This document shows positions 24,588-33,397 of a stretch of DNA of 64,000 nucleotides, piece by piece. The translations under genes were made by a program, and so were the position numbers. This stretch comes from Paenibacillus algorifonticola (GTDB taxonomy: Bacteria; Bacillota; Bacilli; Paenibacillales; Paenibacillaceae): assembly GCF_000971975.1 (NCBI RefSeq), contig NZ_LAQO01000034.1, positions 28,440 through 92,439 of the forward strand, written 5' to 3'. A model generated the notes under the pieces. That model had not been told where the DNA came from. It saw only the letters and a list, made by a program, of their open reading frames with translations, and did no database searches. How positions within the stretch are numbered: position 1 is the stretch's first letter; each line of letters begins with the position of its first letter.

Positions 24588-27500
24588 TTAACGTTTAATC
24601 TGCTCAAGAATTTGTGGATCTTTAATTTTCGTATCTTGGGCAAGCAGAACGATTTTGGATAAAATCTCTGCTGTCTTTGGATCTTCATCTATAAACGGCA
24701 GAAACAGCTTGCCGCGATGCTGAGAATGAACCGGAATAATAGCAACTGCACCAGAAGCCTGCTTATATACTATTCCACTGCCCAGATGAACGCTGTATTC
24801 ACCTAATTGGCCTGCAATCAAAGCATGATTGCCTTCCAATCTTACATTGTCAATTTTGAGCAGTCGCAACGATTCGCGAACGATAGCTTGGCGAGTTTCA
24901 ATCGTTGTCAGACTCGCCTCTGGATCTACTCCTCCTACATGCGCCACACTGACGACCAAATCCACATCACGCATCACTTCAGAGAAAACAAGCGGCGGTA
25001 CCTTTTCAATCTCAATCGGTTTATACGTATGACGGTCAAAGAAACGGACTGTTTCTATAGTCGGGCATTCGACATCCGATGGAGAAAACCAATCAGCAAG
25101 CGCATAAATGCTCGCAATGATATTTTCCTTGTAATAAACCTTCTGCAGTCCTTCTTCATAGCTTACCGTCCATAAGCGGCTCTTCAGCAAGCTAACGGTT
25201 TTGCGTGGCTGTACTTGGTGTCCGTCATATCTGCGGGATATCGCACCACTAGCCAGTTCATCAGCATTTGGCATGTACAATTCACGGAATACTTGTTTGA
25301 ACGGTTGCTTCAACTGCCTGTCAAACATATCCTTCTGGTACAAACTCCATTGTCCGCTATTGAACAAATGCAGAGGATGGGCAATAAACAGCTCGTCGCC
25401 TTCAGCCACTTCATACGATCCCTCATCTGCTCCAAGCAGCGCCCCGTTTTCAAAATAACCCAGCTTCCCATTTGCGCCAAATACCAATGTTCTAATTAAA
25501 GGCGCAATAACCGGATTTTTCGCGAGCTTGTTAATCTCTTCCTTAGTGAAAAGACTACCCGTTTCCATGGAGCGTTCAAGCTCCTTGCGCGCCCGCTTGT
25601 ATTGATCGGAAAGCTCAGATTTAATTTGCTTAAGCGTCTCCATATATTCATGCTTTTTAAAAGCGGCCGGAACCGACTTAAGCTCCTTGTCTTTGCGGAG
25701 CAAACGGATTTCTGCTTTTCCTTCTTCGTCAATGATAAGCTGTACCGTCACATCCTCATCCAAAGCGACAGGATCAAAGTAATGCAGAAGCTCGTCGATT
25801 TTCCGTCCTTCCATATCCCAGGTTAAACGAACAACATCGTTATACCCTGCATTTCGGGCTAAGTTATCCAATGCAATTGAGCTTGTTTTTGACTCTGTAG
25901 CCCGACGCTGGGCTCCAAATGTTTTGCTTTCTTTAAGAAATTGCTGAATAAATTCATAACGCTCCAGTACATCACGCTGCTTGTCTTGCTCCAATGGAAC
26001 TAGGCTATAACACAGCAAATGATCTTTATTGCGTTTATCTGCTACTGATTTTTTCAAATCTGCAAGCTTGAGCTTGCCCAGCACCGCATCAGCAAATAAT
26101 TGAGAGCGTCTGTGATTGGAACCGGCCGAAATATATTTTGCGGACTGATAGAGTTGATCAAACCGCGTCTCACCCAGTTCTTCATAGGCCGAATGGAACC
26201 AGTTCACATCGAATGCGCCATCGTTGAAGTCTTCCGGTAAAATTGGAGAGTAATGTGCTACAATCGTTTCTTTTTCCCCCGAAAAGGTCTCATTAATATG
26301 AGCGTGGAAATACCAGGCTGCACTGCGCAGACCATCCCAGCCCAAATATTTTGCTATTATATCAACCCACTGCGGTGCATACATCGCTGCTTCAAGCAGT
26401 CTAACCTCGCTAATTTTGCTACCTTGGAGCAGCTCTTTCAGCGTCTCCTCGTTCTCCCCTGCAGCAGGATGGCATACTTTAAGCATTTGGCTGAAAGATT
26501 CTTTCTTTGTCGTATCTTTGCCATAGCTATAAATGTAGCCTCGAACGAATGATTCTTTATCCAGCCCTGTCAAAATACGAAGGAAATAAGAAGTCCCTTG
26601 AATAAGCGAAATGCTTGTTGCGAGCTTCGTGACATCCGTCGGAAGATCACCGCGGTTAAGTTCAATTTCCAAGATTCGCTCGACAACCCGATTTTTAATA
26701 GCAGCGATTGCTGGGTATGAGTCTAAATCATGATTTTTGGGGCTAGTCATTTCCCCGATATAGTTATTGCTGCGTGGTCTGGACATAAATAATCGAATAA
26801 GTTCATTTTCGGTCAGTATTTCCAAGCTATACGCCCTTGCAAAATCCTCGATTCCAAGTAAATAACCATTGTAGTCCTGCAAAGCAAATAGCCAGTAATA
26901 AACTTCAAAATACGGTTTGAATGATTCATCGCTATGCAATTCAGATCTTTGCCAGCGCCGCCAGAAATTCGTCAATGCATTTAAAATACCTTGATTTTCA
27001 TCCTCTTTGTCATGAGGGAAGCATTTAATAATTAAACGCAGCGCATGATTCGACTTGTCGAACCGCTCCTGCTTATCACTATCTGAAATATAAGCGTCAA
27101 TAATTTCATTGACCTGATTCCCATAATCCAAATTATTATAAATCGCTTGCATATCCACCACTTTCTCCATTGGATAGATGGTTTCAATCAGCTCCTTGCC
27201 CCAAGACTCCAGCGCCTGAAAGTTGGATTCGTACATTTCCCACCTTTTCAATTGTCCCGTGCAGCAGCGATGCAAGAACTCCGCATGACGATAAAATTCC
27301 AGCTGCATTAACTCAAGCGGGCCAAAGCCGCTCGAATCCAAATATTTTCTCCATACTTCAGCAAGGGGATAACGTTCCAATACAGGTGTGTTATCTTCGG
27401 GATCATAGCGCCAGCTAGTTGTTGACAGCCTTGTCCCAAGAAGCACGGACTGTTTAGCCTCATAATAATCTTGAATCTCATATTCATGCTCCCGATATTC

Positions 27501-29525
27501 ATGAACAAGCTCCGATAACCCTTGTAGAAAATGCTGCATCTTGTCCACCGGCAACGTAAAATATTGCTTTACTTCTTCCAAGGCTGACAACGGCATTGGT
27601 TCTATTTGTACAAGCCGATCAACTTTCTCAGGAAGGTTGTACAAGCCGAAGCCATTTGCTAAAGAATAGGTGGCCTCTTGCTTCAGCTTCGCTAGTAATA
27701 GCCGTTCCTTGTCTGTTGGCTCAGTAAGGACTTCTACCTGATCCTGGAGCTCAGCAAACAGCTTTGCATGCTGCTCGTCTTCCTTCATCTCAGTCAGCAA
27801 TTCCAACGCAGCCAGACGCTGCAGTTCCACCCGACTTTGCAGCAGCTCCTTTGTTACAGCCTTAAGACTGGAAGCAGGCTGATTGAGCAGAAGTTCAATG
27901 GCGCCTTGGCGAAGCGCTCCTTTCTTAAGCTTTAGCAGAGCGGATATGGAAGACAGCTCCTCCTCATTCATTTGGAGCTTGGCAGCTTTACGAATCGCGA
28001 TTTCGCGATTGCTTGTACTTTTATCTGAAAGGCTTGCAAACAAAAAGCCTCTCTGTGCTTTATTTTCTGGCTCAGGAAGGAAATACTTTAACATCTCGCC
28101 CCGCATACTAGGGCTCAATGTATCTTTAATAGCTATCATTTCAGCAATCATTTCATTATCCATATCATAAGCAATAAGATAGAGCATCTTTCCTACTATT
28201 TCATCGGCACGGAGCGTATAACTCATCCAATCAAATACACGGGAGTTTTTCGTTATTTCCTTTTCATTCATTCCGGAAAGCATCGTGGAAAATTTCGAAA
28301 AATGGTTCTGTCTCTCCGATTTCTCCTCAAGAAATGGTGTACTTGTATAAGTCAACGTATTATCTCTGTCCATCTGCCATACATAGCTGTAACCATAGGC
28401 GTAGTTATCAAGAATCCAATATTGCAGCTCAGAATCTGTCTCATCAAGCCAATTTCTAGTAATGGCAAAACGCATTGCCGTATTGGTGCTCTGTGCAAGA
28501 ACATATTGAGCAACCACTTTACGATACGTATCTTGACTTCCCATTACATAAGCGATCTTTTCATACAAATCATTTTCCTCATGCACAGCTGTCGTCCACA
28601 AAGCCATAAATACCTCATTGACATTGTTGCTTTCCAGCCACTGCTCACATAGATCCTTATTACTGAGGGACTGCACCACATAGCTGAGGCACTGCTTCGC
28701 AACTCGGGCATTCGCGGCCTCCAAATTCAGGCCTGTCCACACATCCAGCGCACGAATAACCGAGCTAAACCGGATTAAATTATTGTCCTCCACAATTTTC
28801 AGCATAAATATCATGGCCTCAATCGTGCCCGAGTCCATTTGCTCGACGATACTTTGTCTGAGGCCTTCTTGCAGACGGGCGGCAACAAGAAGCTCTCCCA
28901 TCATTTGATAAGCCCGTTCACTATGGCTCAAAAATATACCGGAAATCATATGACGGGAAAGCAGTGCAGTGTTGTTGTCACCGTATATAATTTCTTTCAA
29001 ATCCTCAAACGTTTCTTCGTTTTCTCTGTCAAGCTCATAAGCAATCATATCCGCCGCGGCAAGCATTAGGTGGTTGTAATCTGATAGAGAAGAATGATCA
29101 ACTTTCGATAAATAATCTTTCACATTGAATTTCGCCGCCTGCATATACAAGAGGGAGATACATTTCTCCATCACTCTTTCTGTATGTACTTCTAAATTTG
29201 ACGTACGGAATGGACGGCGCAAATAACCATTACTGTGTGGATACTCCACGCAATGGTTAACAATATATCGGAACACGGCTGCATAAGGGTCGTCAAACAG
29301 CTTGTCCATAATACTAACAAGAGGATCGAACCATTTGCTGCTATCATCTGCTGCCATTTGCTTCAACCATTGCTTCAATTCTTTCTTCGCGTCACTATCC
29401 ATATATCTCTGTCTAGCAGATTCGATCACTAGAATGCCAAGCTGGCGATAAGACTCATCCTTATCCAGGGTACCCGCTTTATCCAGCATCTTCTGAAAAT
29501 ATTCCTTATCCGCTTCCAACTCCAT
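24588..29525 (-). CDS. Giant DUF4132/DUF7737 protein (MolR-like)
   Basis: A 1645-residue cytoplasmic protein without membrane segments. The N-terminal ~700 residues are helical and leucine-rich, with HEAT-like repeats (ASLSDKSTSNREIAIRKAAK, LLQSRVELQRLAALELLTEM). The middle/late part carries the DUF4132 core (ALLGADEGSYEVAEGDELFI, HPLHLFNSGQWSLYQKDMFD). The last ~100 residues are DUF7737 (SVHLGSGIVYKQASGAVAII, PVHSQHRGKLFLPFIDEDPK). E. coli YehI/MolR belongs to the same family; no biochemical role is established to my knowledge. It follows a 139-residue gene by 47 bp and is transcribed away from the STM4015-type operon. Confidence 0.85.
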   Translation of the reverse strand: MELEADKEYFQKMLDKAGTLDKDESYRQLGILVIESARQRYMDSDAKKELKQWLKQMAADDSSKWFDPLVSIMDKLFDDPYAAVFRYIVNHCVEYPHSNGYLRRPFRTSNLEVHTERVMEKCISLLYMQAAKFNVKDYLSKVDHSSLSDYNHLMLAAADMIAYELDRENEETFEDLKEIIYGDNNTALLSRHMISGIFLSHSERAYQMMGELLVAARLQEGLRQSIVEQMDSGTIEAMIFMLKIVEDNNLIRFSSVIRALDVWTGLNLEAANARVAKQCLSYVVQSLSNKDLCEQWLESNNVNEVFMALWTTAVHEENDLYEKIAYVMGSQDTYRKVVAQYVLAQSTNTAMRFAITRNWLDETDSELQYWILDNYAYGYSYVWQMDRDNTLTYTSTPFLEEKSERQNHFSKFSTMLSGMNEKEITKNSRVFDWMSYTLRADEIVGKMLYLIAYDMDNEMIAEMIAIKDTLSPSMRGEMLKYFLPEPENKAQRGFLFASLSDKSTSNREIAIRKAAKLQMNEEELSSISALLKLKKGALRQGAIELLLNQPASSLKAVTKELLQSRVELQRLAALELLTEMKEDEQHAKLFAELQDQVEVLTEPTDKERLLLAKLKQEATYSLANGFGLYNLPEKVDRLVQIEPMPLSALEEVKQYFTLPVDKMQHFLQGLSELVHEYREHEYEIQDYYEAKQSVLLGTRLSTTSWRYDPEDNTPVLERYPLAEVWRKYLDSSGFGPLELMQLEFYRHAEFLHRCCTGQLKRWEMYESNFQALESWGKELIETIYPMEKVVDMQAIYNNLDYGNQVNEIIDAYISDSDKQERFDKSNHALRLIIKCFPHDKEDENQGILNALTNFWRRWQRSELHSDESFKPYFEVYYWLFALQDYNGYLLGIEDFARAYSLEILTENELIRLFMSRPRSNNYIGEMTSPKNHDLDSYPAIAAIKNRVVERILEIELNRGDLPTDVTKLATSISLIQGTSYFLRILTGLDKESFVRGYIYSYGKDTTKKESFSQMLKVCHPAAGENEETLKELLQGSKISEVRLLEAAMYAPQWVDIIAKYLGWDGLRSAAWYFHAHINETFSGEKETIVAHYSPILPEDFNDGAFDVNWFHSAYEELGETRFDQLYQSAKYISAGSNHRRSQLFADAVLGKLKLADLKKSVADKRNKDHLLCYSLVPLEQDKQRDVLERYEFIQQFLKESKTFGAQRRATESKTSSIALDNLARNAGYNDVVRLTWDMEGRKIDELLHYFDPVALDEDVTVQLIIDEEGKAEIRLLRKDKELKSVPAAFKKHEYMETLKQIKSELSDQYKRARKELERSMETGSLFTKEEINKLAKNPVIAPLIRTLVFGANGKLGYFENGALLGADEGSYEVAEGDELFIAHPLHLFNSGQWSLYQKDMFDRQLKQPFKQVFRELYMPNADELASGAISRRYDGHQVQPRKTVSLLKSRLWTVSYEEGLQKVYYKENIIASIYALADWFSPSDVECPTIETVRFFDRHTYKPIEIEKVPPLVFSEVMRDVDLVVSVAHVGGVDPEASLTTIETRQAIVRESLRLLKIDNVRLEGNHALIAGQLGEYSVHLGSGIVYKQASGAVAIIPVHSQHRGKLFLPFIDEDPKTAEILSKIVLLAQDTKIKDPQILEQIKR

Positions 29526-29572
29526 ATTGTAACAGCCTCCTGTTTATTAAAATAATATATGAACTAATTCGC

Positions 29573-29992
29573 CTACCACATTTTACCTGCCAGCATAGTA
29601 AAACGAATCAATGCGAGTTCGTCGCCATCCTGCATATGTAAAGGACTATCCAATTGTTCGATTTCATCGCCATTAATAAATACCTTATATAGTCCATCTT
29701 CAAACGCCAGCATTGCGGTGCAAAGCGCTTCATCTATACTCGCCCTTTGCTCATTATATATAGAGCCGAAACCGACCTTGCCCGTCTCGGCTTGCAGTTC
29801 CACATCACTTTGCGTCAAATAGGGCACAAGCGGAACATCCGTCTCCTTCTGATTGAATTTCTGAACATTTACAGTAACCAGATCCGTAATTAGTGCTTTC
29901 AACGTATCCGGTTTATTTGTAAGTGTCCACTCGAGACGATTTAAATAGCTTTTCTTCTTTCCCAGGCTCTTCACCGTTATGTACACAATCAT
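29573..29992 (-). CDS. Hypothetical small partner of DUF4132 protein
   Basis: A 139-residue soluble protein of mixed strands and helices (MIVYITVKSLGKKKSYLNRL, EALCTAMLAFEDGLYKVFIN, DGDELALIRFTMLAGKMW). The ending DGDELALIRFTMLAG resembles the tail of small beta-grasp (ThiS/MoaD-like) proteins, but it lacks a terminal GG. I do not recognise the family. GGAGGT precedes the ATG. The 47-bp spacing implies co-translation with the giant protein and a joint function. Confidence 0.65.
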   Translation of the reverse strand: MIVYITVKSLGKKKSYLNRLEWTLTNKPDTLKALITDLVTVNVQKFNQKETDVPLVPYLTQSDVELQAETGKVGFGSIYNEQRASIDEALCTAMLAFEDGLYKVFINGDEIEQLDSPLHMQDGDELALIRFTMLAGKMW

Positions 29993-30086
29993 GATCGACT
30001 ACCTCCGGATACTTATAATGTCCCCTGACTACCATAATAGTACCATATTAAGGAAAGGGCGCCCTTCATGCCTTTAGGAGGAAATA

Positions 30087-30269
30087 ATGAAACTTTCTCT
30101 AAACAGCCAGGCCCTTTTACACTTAAAAATACGTGATATAGACTATTTACACCTATCGCAAATGAATATCGCGATGTATAAACTTTTATTATTCCGTCTT
30201 CATGTATGTTTAATTGCTCCTAAATATTTACGGCTTGCCAAAAGAGAACATAGGTTCTATAATTCATAA
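30087..30269 (+). CDS. Possible 60-residue ORF before LexA-type promoter
   Basis: The ATG at 30087 has a perfect ribosome site (TTAGGAGGAAATA), but the product (IRDIDYLHLSQMNIAMYKLL) is not recognised and its 3' end runs through a strong promoter. It may be a vestige of a lost gene. The 520-bp gap between 29993 and 30514 otherwise holds only the promoters listed here. Confidence 0.25.
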   Translation: MKLSLNSQALLHLKIRDIDYLHLSQMNIAMYKLLLFRLHVCLIAPKYLRLAKREHRFYNS

Positions 30270-30287
30270 TACAGGAACACATGTTCT
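30235..30287 (+). promoter_or_regulatory. SOS-type promoter with two LexA boxes
   Basis: -35 TTGCCA (30235-30240), 17-bp spacer and -10 TATAAT (30258-30263) form a strong sigma-A promoter. AGAACATAGGTTCT (30245-30258) fills the spacer, and GGAACACATGTTCT (30274-30287) covers the start site. Both have the GAAC-N4-GTTC core of the Gram-positive LexA (DinR) box. The next sizeable gene downstream is the STM4015-type operon at 30515, with no clear terminator between. LexA control is inferred. Confidence 0.7.
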
Positions 30288-30451
30288 TAGTCAATGAAAT
30301 TCCAACGTCTTCCTTCCACTTTTGATGATTCAGAGTTGAAAATTCATGAATAAGAATGTTTGAGCATTCATTAGTATGGGTATAACCCTCTATTGGAAAC
30401 TTTGCTTTCATGCTTCATTGTTTATTAATCATTTTCGGGAAGACAGCTGGA

Positions 30452-30480
30452 TTGACGTCGCTGAGCAGAGCATGTTATTT
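30452..30480 (+). promoter_or_regulatory. Possible proximal promoter of STM4015-type operon
   Basis: -35 TTGACG and a weak -10 TTATTT with a 17-bp spacer, about 35 bp before the start of the first gene. It could give basal expression independent of the upstream LexA-type promoter. Confidence 0.4.
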
Positions 30481-30514
30481 TAAATTTGACATGGAAACTT
30501 TTGGAGGGATATGA

Positions 30515-31357
30515 ATGATTGAGATTCGCTTATCCGTTGATTACGATGAATATGAAAATGGTGTTCGCATTTCCCAGCTTATTGACCAGCTCACTGAAAA
30601 ACCGAACGCAGCTAACATTTCCGTGCTTACGATTGGTGATTGGGGACAAGCCTATGAGAACGGACCTGATGATGCCATCGAATCACTCGTTAAACACAAG
30701 CATATTTTCACAGGGCTGAGCAGCCTCTTTCTTGGAGATATGGACTCGGAGGAATGTGAAGTATCCTGGATTAATCAGACGAACATCGCTCCACTGCTTG
30801 AAGCATACCCTAATCTTCGTTCCCTTACTGTTAAAGGAAGCACCAATTTAAGCTTTGAGCCCCTGCAGCATGCAGCGCTTCAAGAGCTGAAAATTATTTG
30901 CGGAGGATTGCCAAAAAGTGTAATCGAACAAATTGCAGGCTCCCAGCTTCCTGAGCTTCGCAGACTCGAGCTGTATCTTGGTGTAGATGATTATGGGTTT
31001 GATGCATCGCTGGAAGAAGTTCTGGCAGTCGCAAAACCTAATCTATTTCCAAAACTCACCTATTTGGGCTTAAAAAATAGCGAGCTGCAGGATGAGATTG
31101 CAATTGCGATTGCTGACTCACCAATTGTCGACCAATTGGACACGCTTGATTTGTCTTACGGTACTCTAACCGACGTGGGTGCAGAAGCCCTCATAACGAG
31201 CGAGCGGGTGAAGAAGCTTAAACATTTGGATCTTAATTACCACTATATGAGCGATAAAATGGTCGAACGCTGGAAAGCGACTGGTCTTTCTGTTGACCTT
31301 AGCGATGGGCAAGATGCTGATGAGGATGACTGGCGCTATCCCTATATTACGGAATAA
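30515..31357 (+). CDS. STM4015-family leucine-rich-repeat protein
   Basis: A 280-residue protein built of leucine-rich repeats: HIFTGLSSLFLGDMDSEECE, LLEAYPNLRSLTVKGSTNLS, LPELRRLELYLG, LFPKLTYLGLKNSELQDEIA, VKKLKHLDLNYHYMSDKMVE. It ends in an acidic tail followed by an aromatic end, DGQDADEDDWRYPYITE. The N-terminal extension resembles STM4015 family members, found with four enzyme genes in Salmonella and other bacteria. It carries no catalytic motif, so it is inferred to be the scaffold, recognition subunit or modified substrate of the cluster. GGAGGG precedes the ATG. It overlaps the next gene by 1 bp. Confidence 0.8.
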   Translation: MIEIRLSVDYDEYENGVRISQLIDQLTEKPNAANISVLTIGDWGQAYENGPDDAIESLVKHKHIFTGLSSLFLGDMDSEECEVSWINQTNIAPLLEAYPNLRSLTVKGSTNLSFEPLQHAALQELKIICGGLPKSVIEQIAGSQLPELRRLELYLGVDDYGFDASLEEVLAVAKPNLFPKLTYLGLKNSELQDEIAIAIADSPIVDQLDTLDLSYGTLTDVGAEALITSERVKKLKHLDLNYHYMSDKMVERWKATGLSVDLSDGQDADEDDWRYPYITE

Positions 31358-32565
31358 TGGCCGCTACAGCTTCAGTACAGCCCTATTTGTTAATTGGGAA
31401 CCCGGGCAACAAACGTACGCTTGGCCTACAAGCTGCCAGGCAGAAGCTTGGGCTCCCCCCCGCCATCGTTCTTCCTTATTCGGATCTGCTGAATCGTTCT
31501 ATCCATTTAGGTGAATCGATTCGGCAGGCGGCAACAAACTCACAGCCCCTTGAAGGAAAGCCCATTATTATCCGGCTGGAAGCTCCCGGAGAAAATCCGC
31601 TTGTGGAGCGTGAATTAATTGCTTGGGGAGCAGAATTTGAAGGCAGCAGAAAAGATTTAACCAGCGGTTTATCCGTTACTGCGGCCAAAGCATTACGGCT
31701 GCCTGAAGAATATGGGCGCATCCTTTATCCAGGGCAATGGTACCGTGGCTATTGCCGCCTGCTCGCCGAGCTTCGTGAAGCTGCGCAGCAAAGTGATTCT
31801 CCTATCCGCTGGGTCAACGATCCGGCGGATGTTGCCGTTATGTTCGACAAGCGACGCTGTCAGCAGCTGCTTTCACAAAATGGTGTTCCCACACCTGCTA
31901 TGCCGGCTCCTGCTGGCTCTATCCGAGATTATGAATCGCTTCTGGCCGCTGTTCAATCAAGCCGCATGAACCGCTTATTCATTAAGCTTGCTTATGGCTC
32001 CGGAGCCTCAGGCATTATCGCTTATCAGCGGCATCCTGTAACCGGCTCAGAAATTGCGATTACAACGATTGGTGTAGAGCAACATAACGATGAACAGCTT
32101 TATTACAATTCGGGTAAATTGCAGCGTTATACCGATCATGCAACGATCCGTTTAATCATCGACTGGCTATGCCGTGAGGGTGCTCAAATTGAGCGTTGGA
32201 TTGAAAAGGACAGTATCGATGGAAGCAGCTACGATATTAGGCAGCTTGTCGTTAACGGCTCCCCTTGTCATGCCTTAGCAAGGCTAAGCCGCACACCAAT
32301 TACGAATTTGCATTTGCGCAATGAGCGTCGTTTAATAACGGACGGCATGCTGTCAGCTATTTTGAAAGAGCAGGTAGAACATACCGCTGTTTCCGCACTT
32401 GCCGCTTTTAATGGTTCGACGGTTGCTGGAATTGATGTGCTTGTACAAAAAAAACGGGGCCTAACCTACATATGTGATGTTAATCCCTTCGGCGATTTAC
32501 TGTATCATGCCGAGCATAAGGGAATGAATACTTACGAATGGCAAATGTCCCTTTTGCAGCAATAA
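31357..32565 (+). CDS. STM4014-family ATP-grasp-like protein
   Basis: A 402-residue protein with ATP-grasp hallmarks: FDKRRCQQLLSQNGVPTP (residues 163-180), FIKLAYGSGASGIIAY (208-223, Lys210 and the glycine-rich loop), IERWIEKD (278-285), YDIRQLVV (292-299, Arg295), ARLSRTPITNLHLRNERR (308-325), and acidic metal ligands AGID (357-360) and ICDVNPFGD (372-380, Asp374/Asn376). ATP-grasp enzymes of the RimK type join a carboxylate to an amine through an acyl phosphate, so a peptide or amino-acid ligase is inferred. The substrate might be the neighbouring LRR protein. Overlaps the genes on both sides. Confidence 0.8.
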   Translation: MAATASVQPYLLIGNPGNKRTLGLQAARQKLGLPPAIVLPYSDLLNRSIHLGESIRQAATNSQPLEGKPIIIRLEAPGENPLVERELIAWGAEFEGSRKDLTSGLSVTAAKALRLPEEYGRILYPGQWYRGYCRLLAELREAAQQSDSPIRWVNDPADVAVMFDKRRCQQLLSQNGVPTPAMPAPAGSIRDYESLLAAVQSSRMNRLFIKLAYGSGASGIIAYQRHPVTGSEIAITTIGVEQHNDEQLYYNSGKLQRYTDHATIRLIIDWLCREGAQIERWIEKDSIDGSSYDIRQLVVNGSPCHALARLSRTPITNLHLRNERRLITDGMLSAILKEQVEHTAVSALAAFNGSTVAGIDVLVQKKRGLTYICDVNPFGDLLYHAEHKGMNTYEWQMSLLQQ

Positions 32566-32591
32566 AAGCCTACGAAGAGAGGATGCTCAGG

Positions 32592-33377
32592 ATGATTGAT
32601 ATGAACCAAATCGTGGGCTCCCATGATATTGTCATGATTACGCTTGATACACTGCGTTATGATGTAGCCAAGCTCGAAGAATCCAACTGCCGCAACTTAT
32701 GCGCAGACGGACCATGGGAGAAACGGCATACACCTGGTAGCTTCACGTATGCTGCACACCACGCCTTTTTTGGAGGCTTTCTCCCTACACCTGCCAATAC
32801 GGATAAAGCATCGCATATGCGATTATTCCACACCAAAAATACTGGCTTAAAAACACATCCCCACACGTGGCAGTTTGATGCACCTGATCTTGTAAGCGGC
32901 CTAGCAGAAGAAGGATACCGAACGATATGTATTGGAGGTGTCATCTTTTTCACTAAAAAAAACAAGCTGGCAAAAGTACTTCCTGGATATTTTCAGGAAA
33001 GCTACTGGCGTATGAATTTTGGGGTAACCAATCCTCGTTCGACTGAACATCAGGTCAATCATGCTCTAAAGCTGCTAAAGCAGGCTGATCCCAATGAAAG
33101 ATTGTTTCTGTTCCTGAACGTCTCGGCTATTCATGGGCCGAATCATTATTTTCTTCCTGGCGGATCACGAAAAGACTCGATTGAGTCGCAGCGTGCAGCA
33201 CTCAGATACGTAGACAGCCAGCTTGGCACATTGTTCGATGCGCTGCGAAGCCGCGGCAAAACCCTTTGCCTCGCCTTCTCCGATCATGGAACTGCCTATG
33301 GCGAAGACGGCTTTGACGGACATCGACTGGCGCATGAGGTCGTATGGAACGTCCCGTACCGTGAATTTATTTTATAA
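32592..33377 (+). CDS. STM4013-family sulfatase/phosphatase-fold hydrolase
   Basis: A 261-residue protein of the alkaline phosphatase/sulfatase superfamily: metal-binding IVMITLDTLRYDVA (residues 13-26, Asp19), candidate Ser/Thr nucleophile in HTPGSFTYAAHHAFFGGFLP (46-65), metal-binding His in VSAIHGPNHYFLPGG, and the SDHGTAYGEDGFDGHRLAHE cluster near residue 235. There is no signal peptide, unlike true sulfatases, so it acts in the cytoplasm. The ATG at 32592 is favoured, 9 bp after GAGAGG; an in-frame ATG at 32538 lies within the previous gene. The stop overlaps the next ORF region (TAATG). Confidence 0.8.
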   Translation: MIDMNQIVGSHDIVMITLDTLRYDVAKLEESNCRNLCADGPWEKRHTPGSFTYAAHHAFFGGFLPTPANTDKASHMRLFHTKNTGLKTHPHTWQFDAPDLVSGLAEEGYRTICIGGVIFFTKKNKLAKVLPGYFQESYWRMNFGVTNPRSTEHQVNHALKLLKQADPNERLFLFLNVSAIHGPNHYFLPGGSRKDSIESQRAALRYVDSQLGTLFDALRSRGKTLCLAFSDHGTAYGEDGFDGHRLAHEVVWNVPYREFIL

Positions 33378-33397
33378 TGAAAGAGGAGAGATGCCGG

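Noticed and set aside
30220..30411. 63-codon minus-strand ORF in the STM4015/DUF4132 intergenic region
   Set aside because: No ribosome site; overlaps the LexA-type promoter and lacks any recognisable motif.
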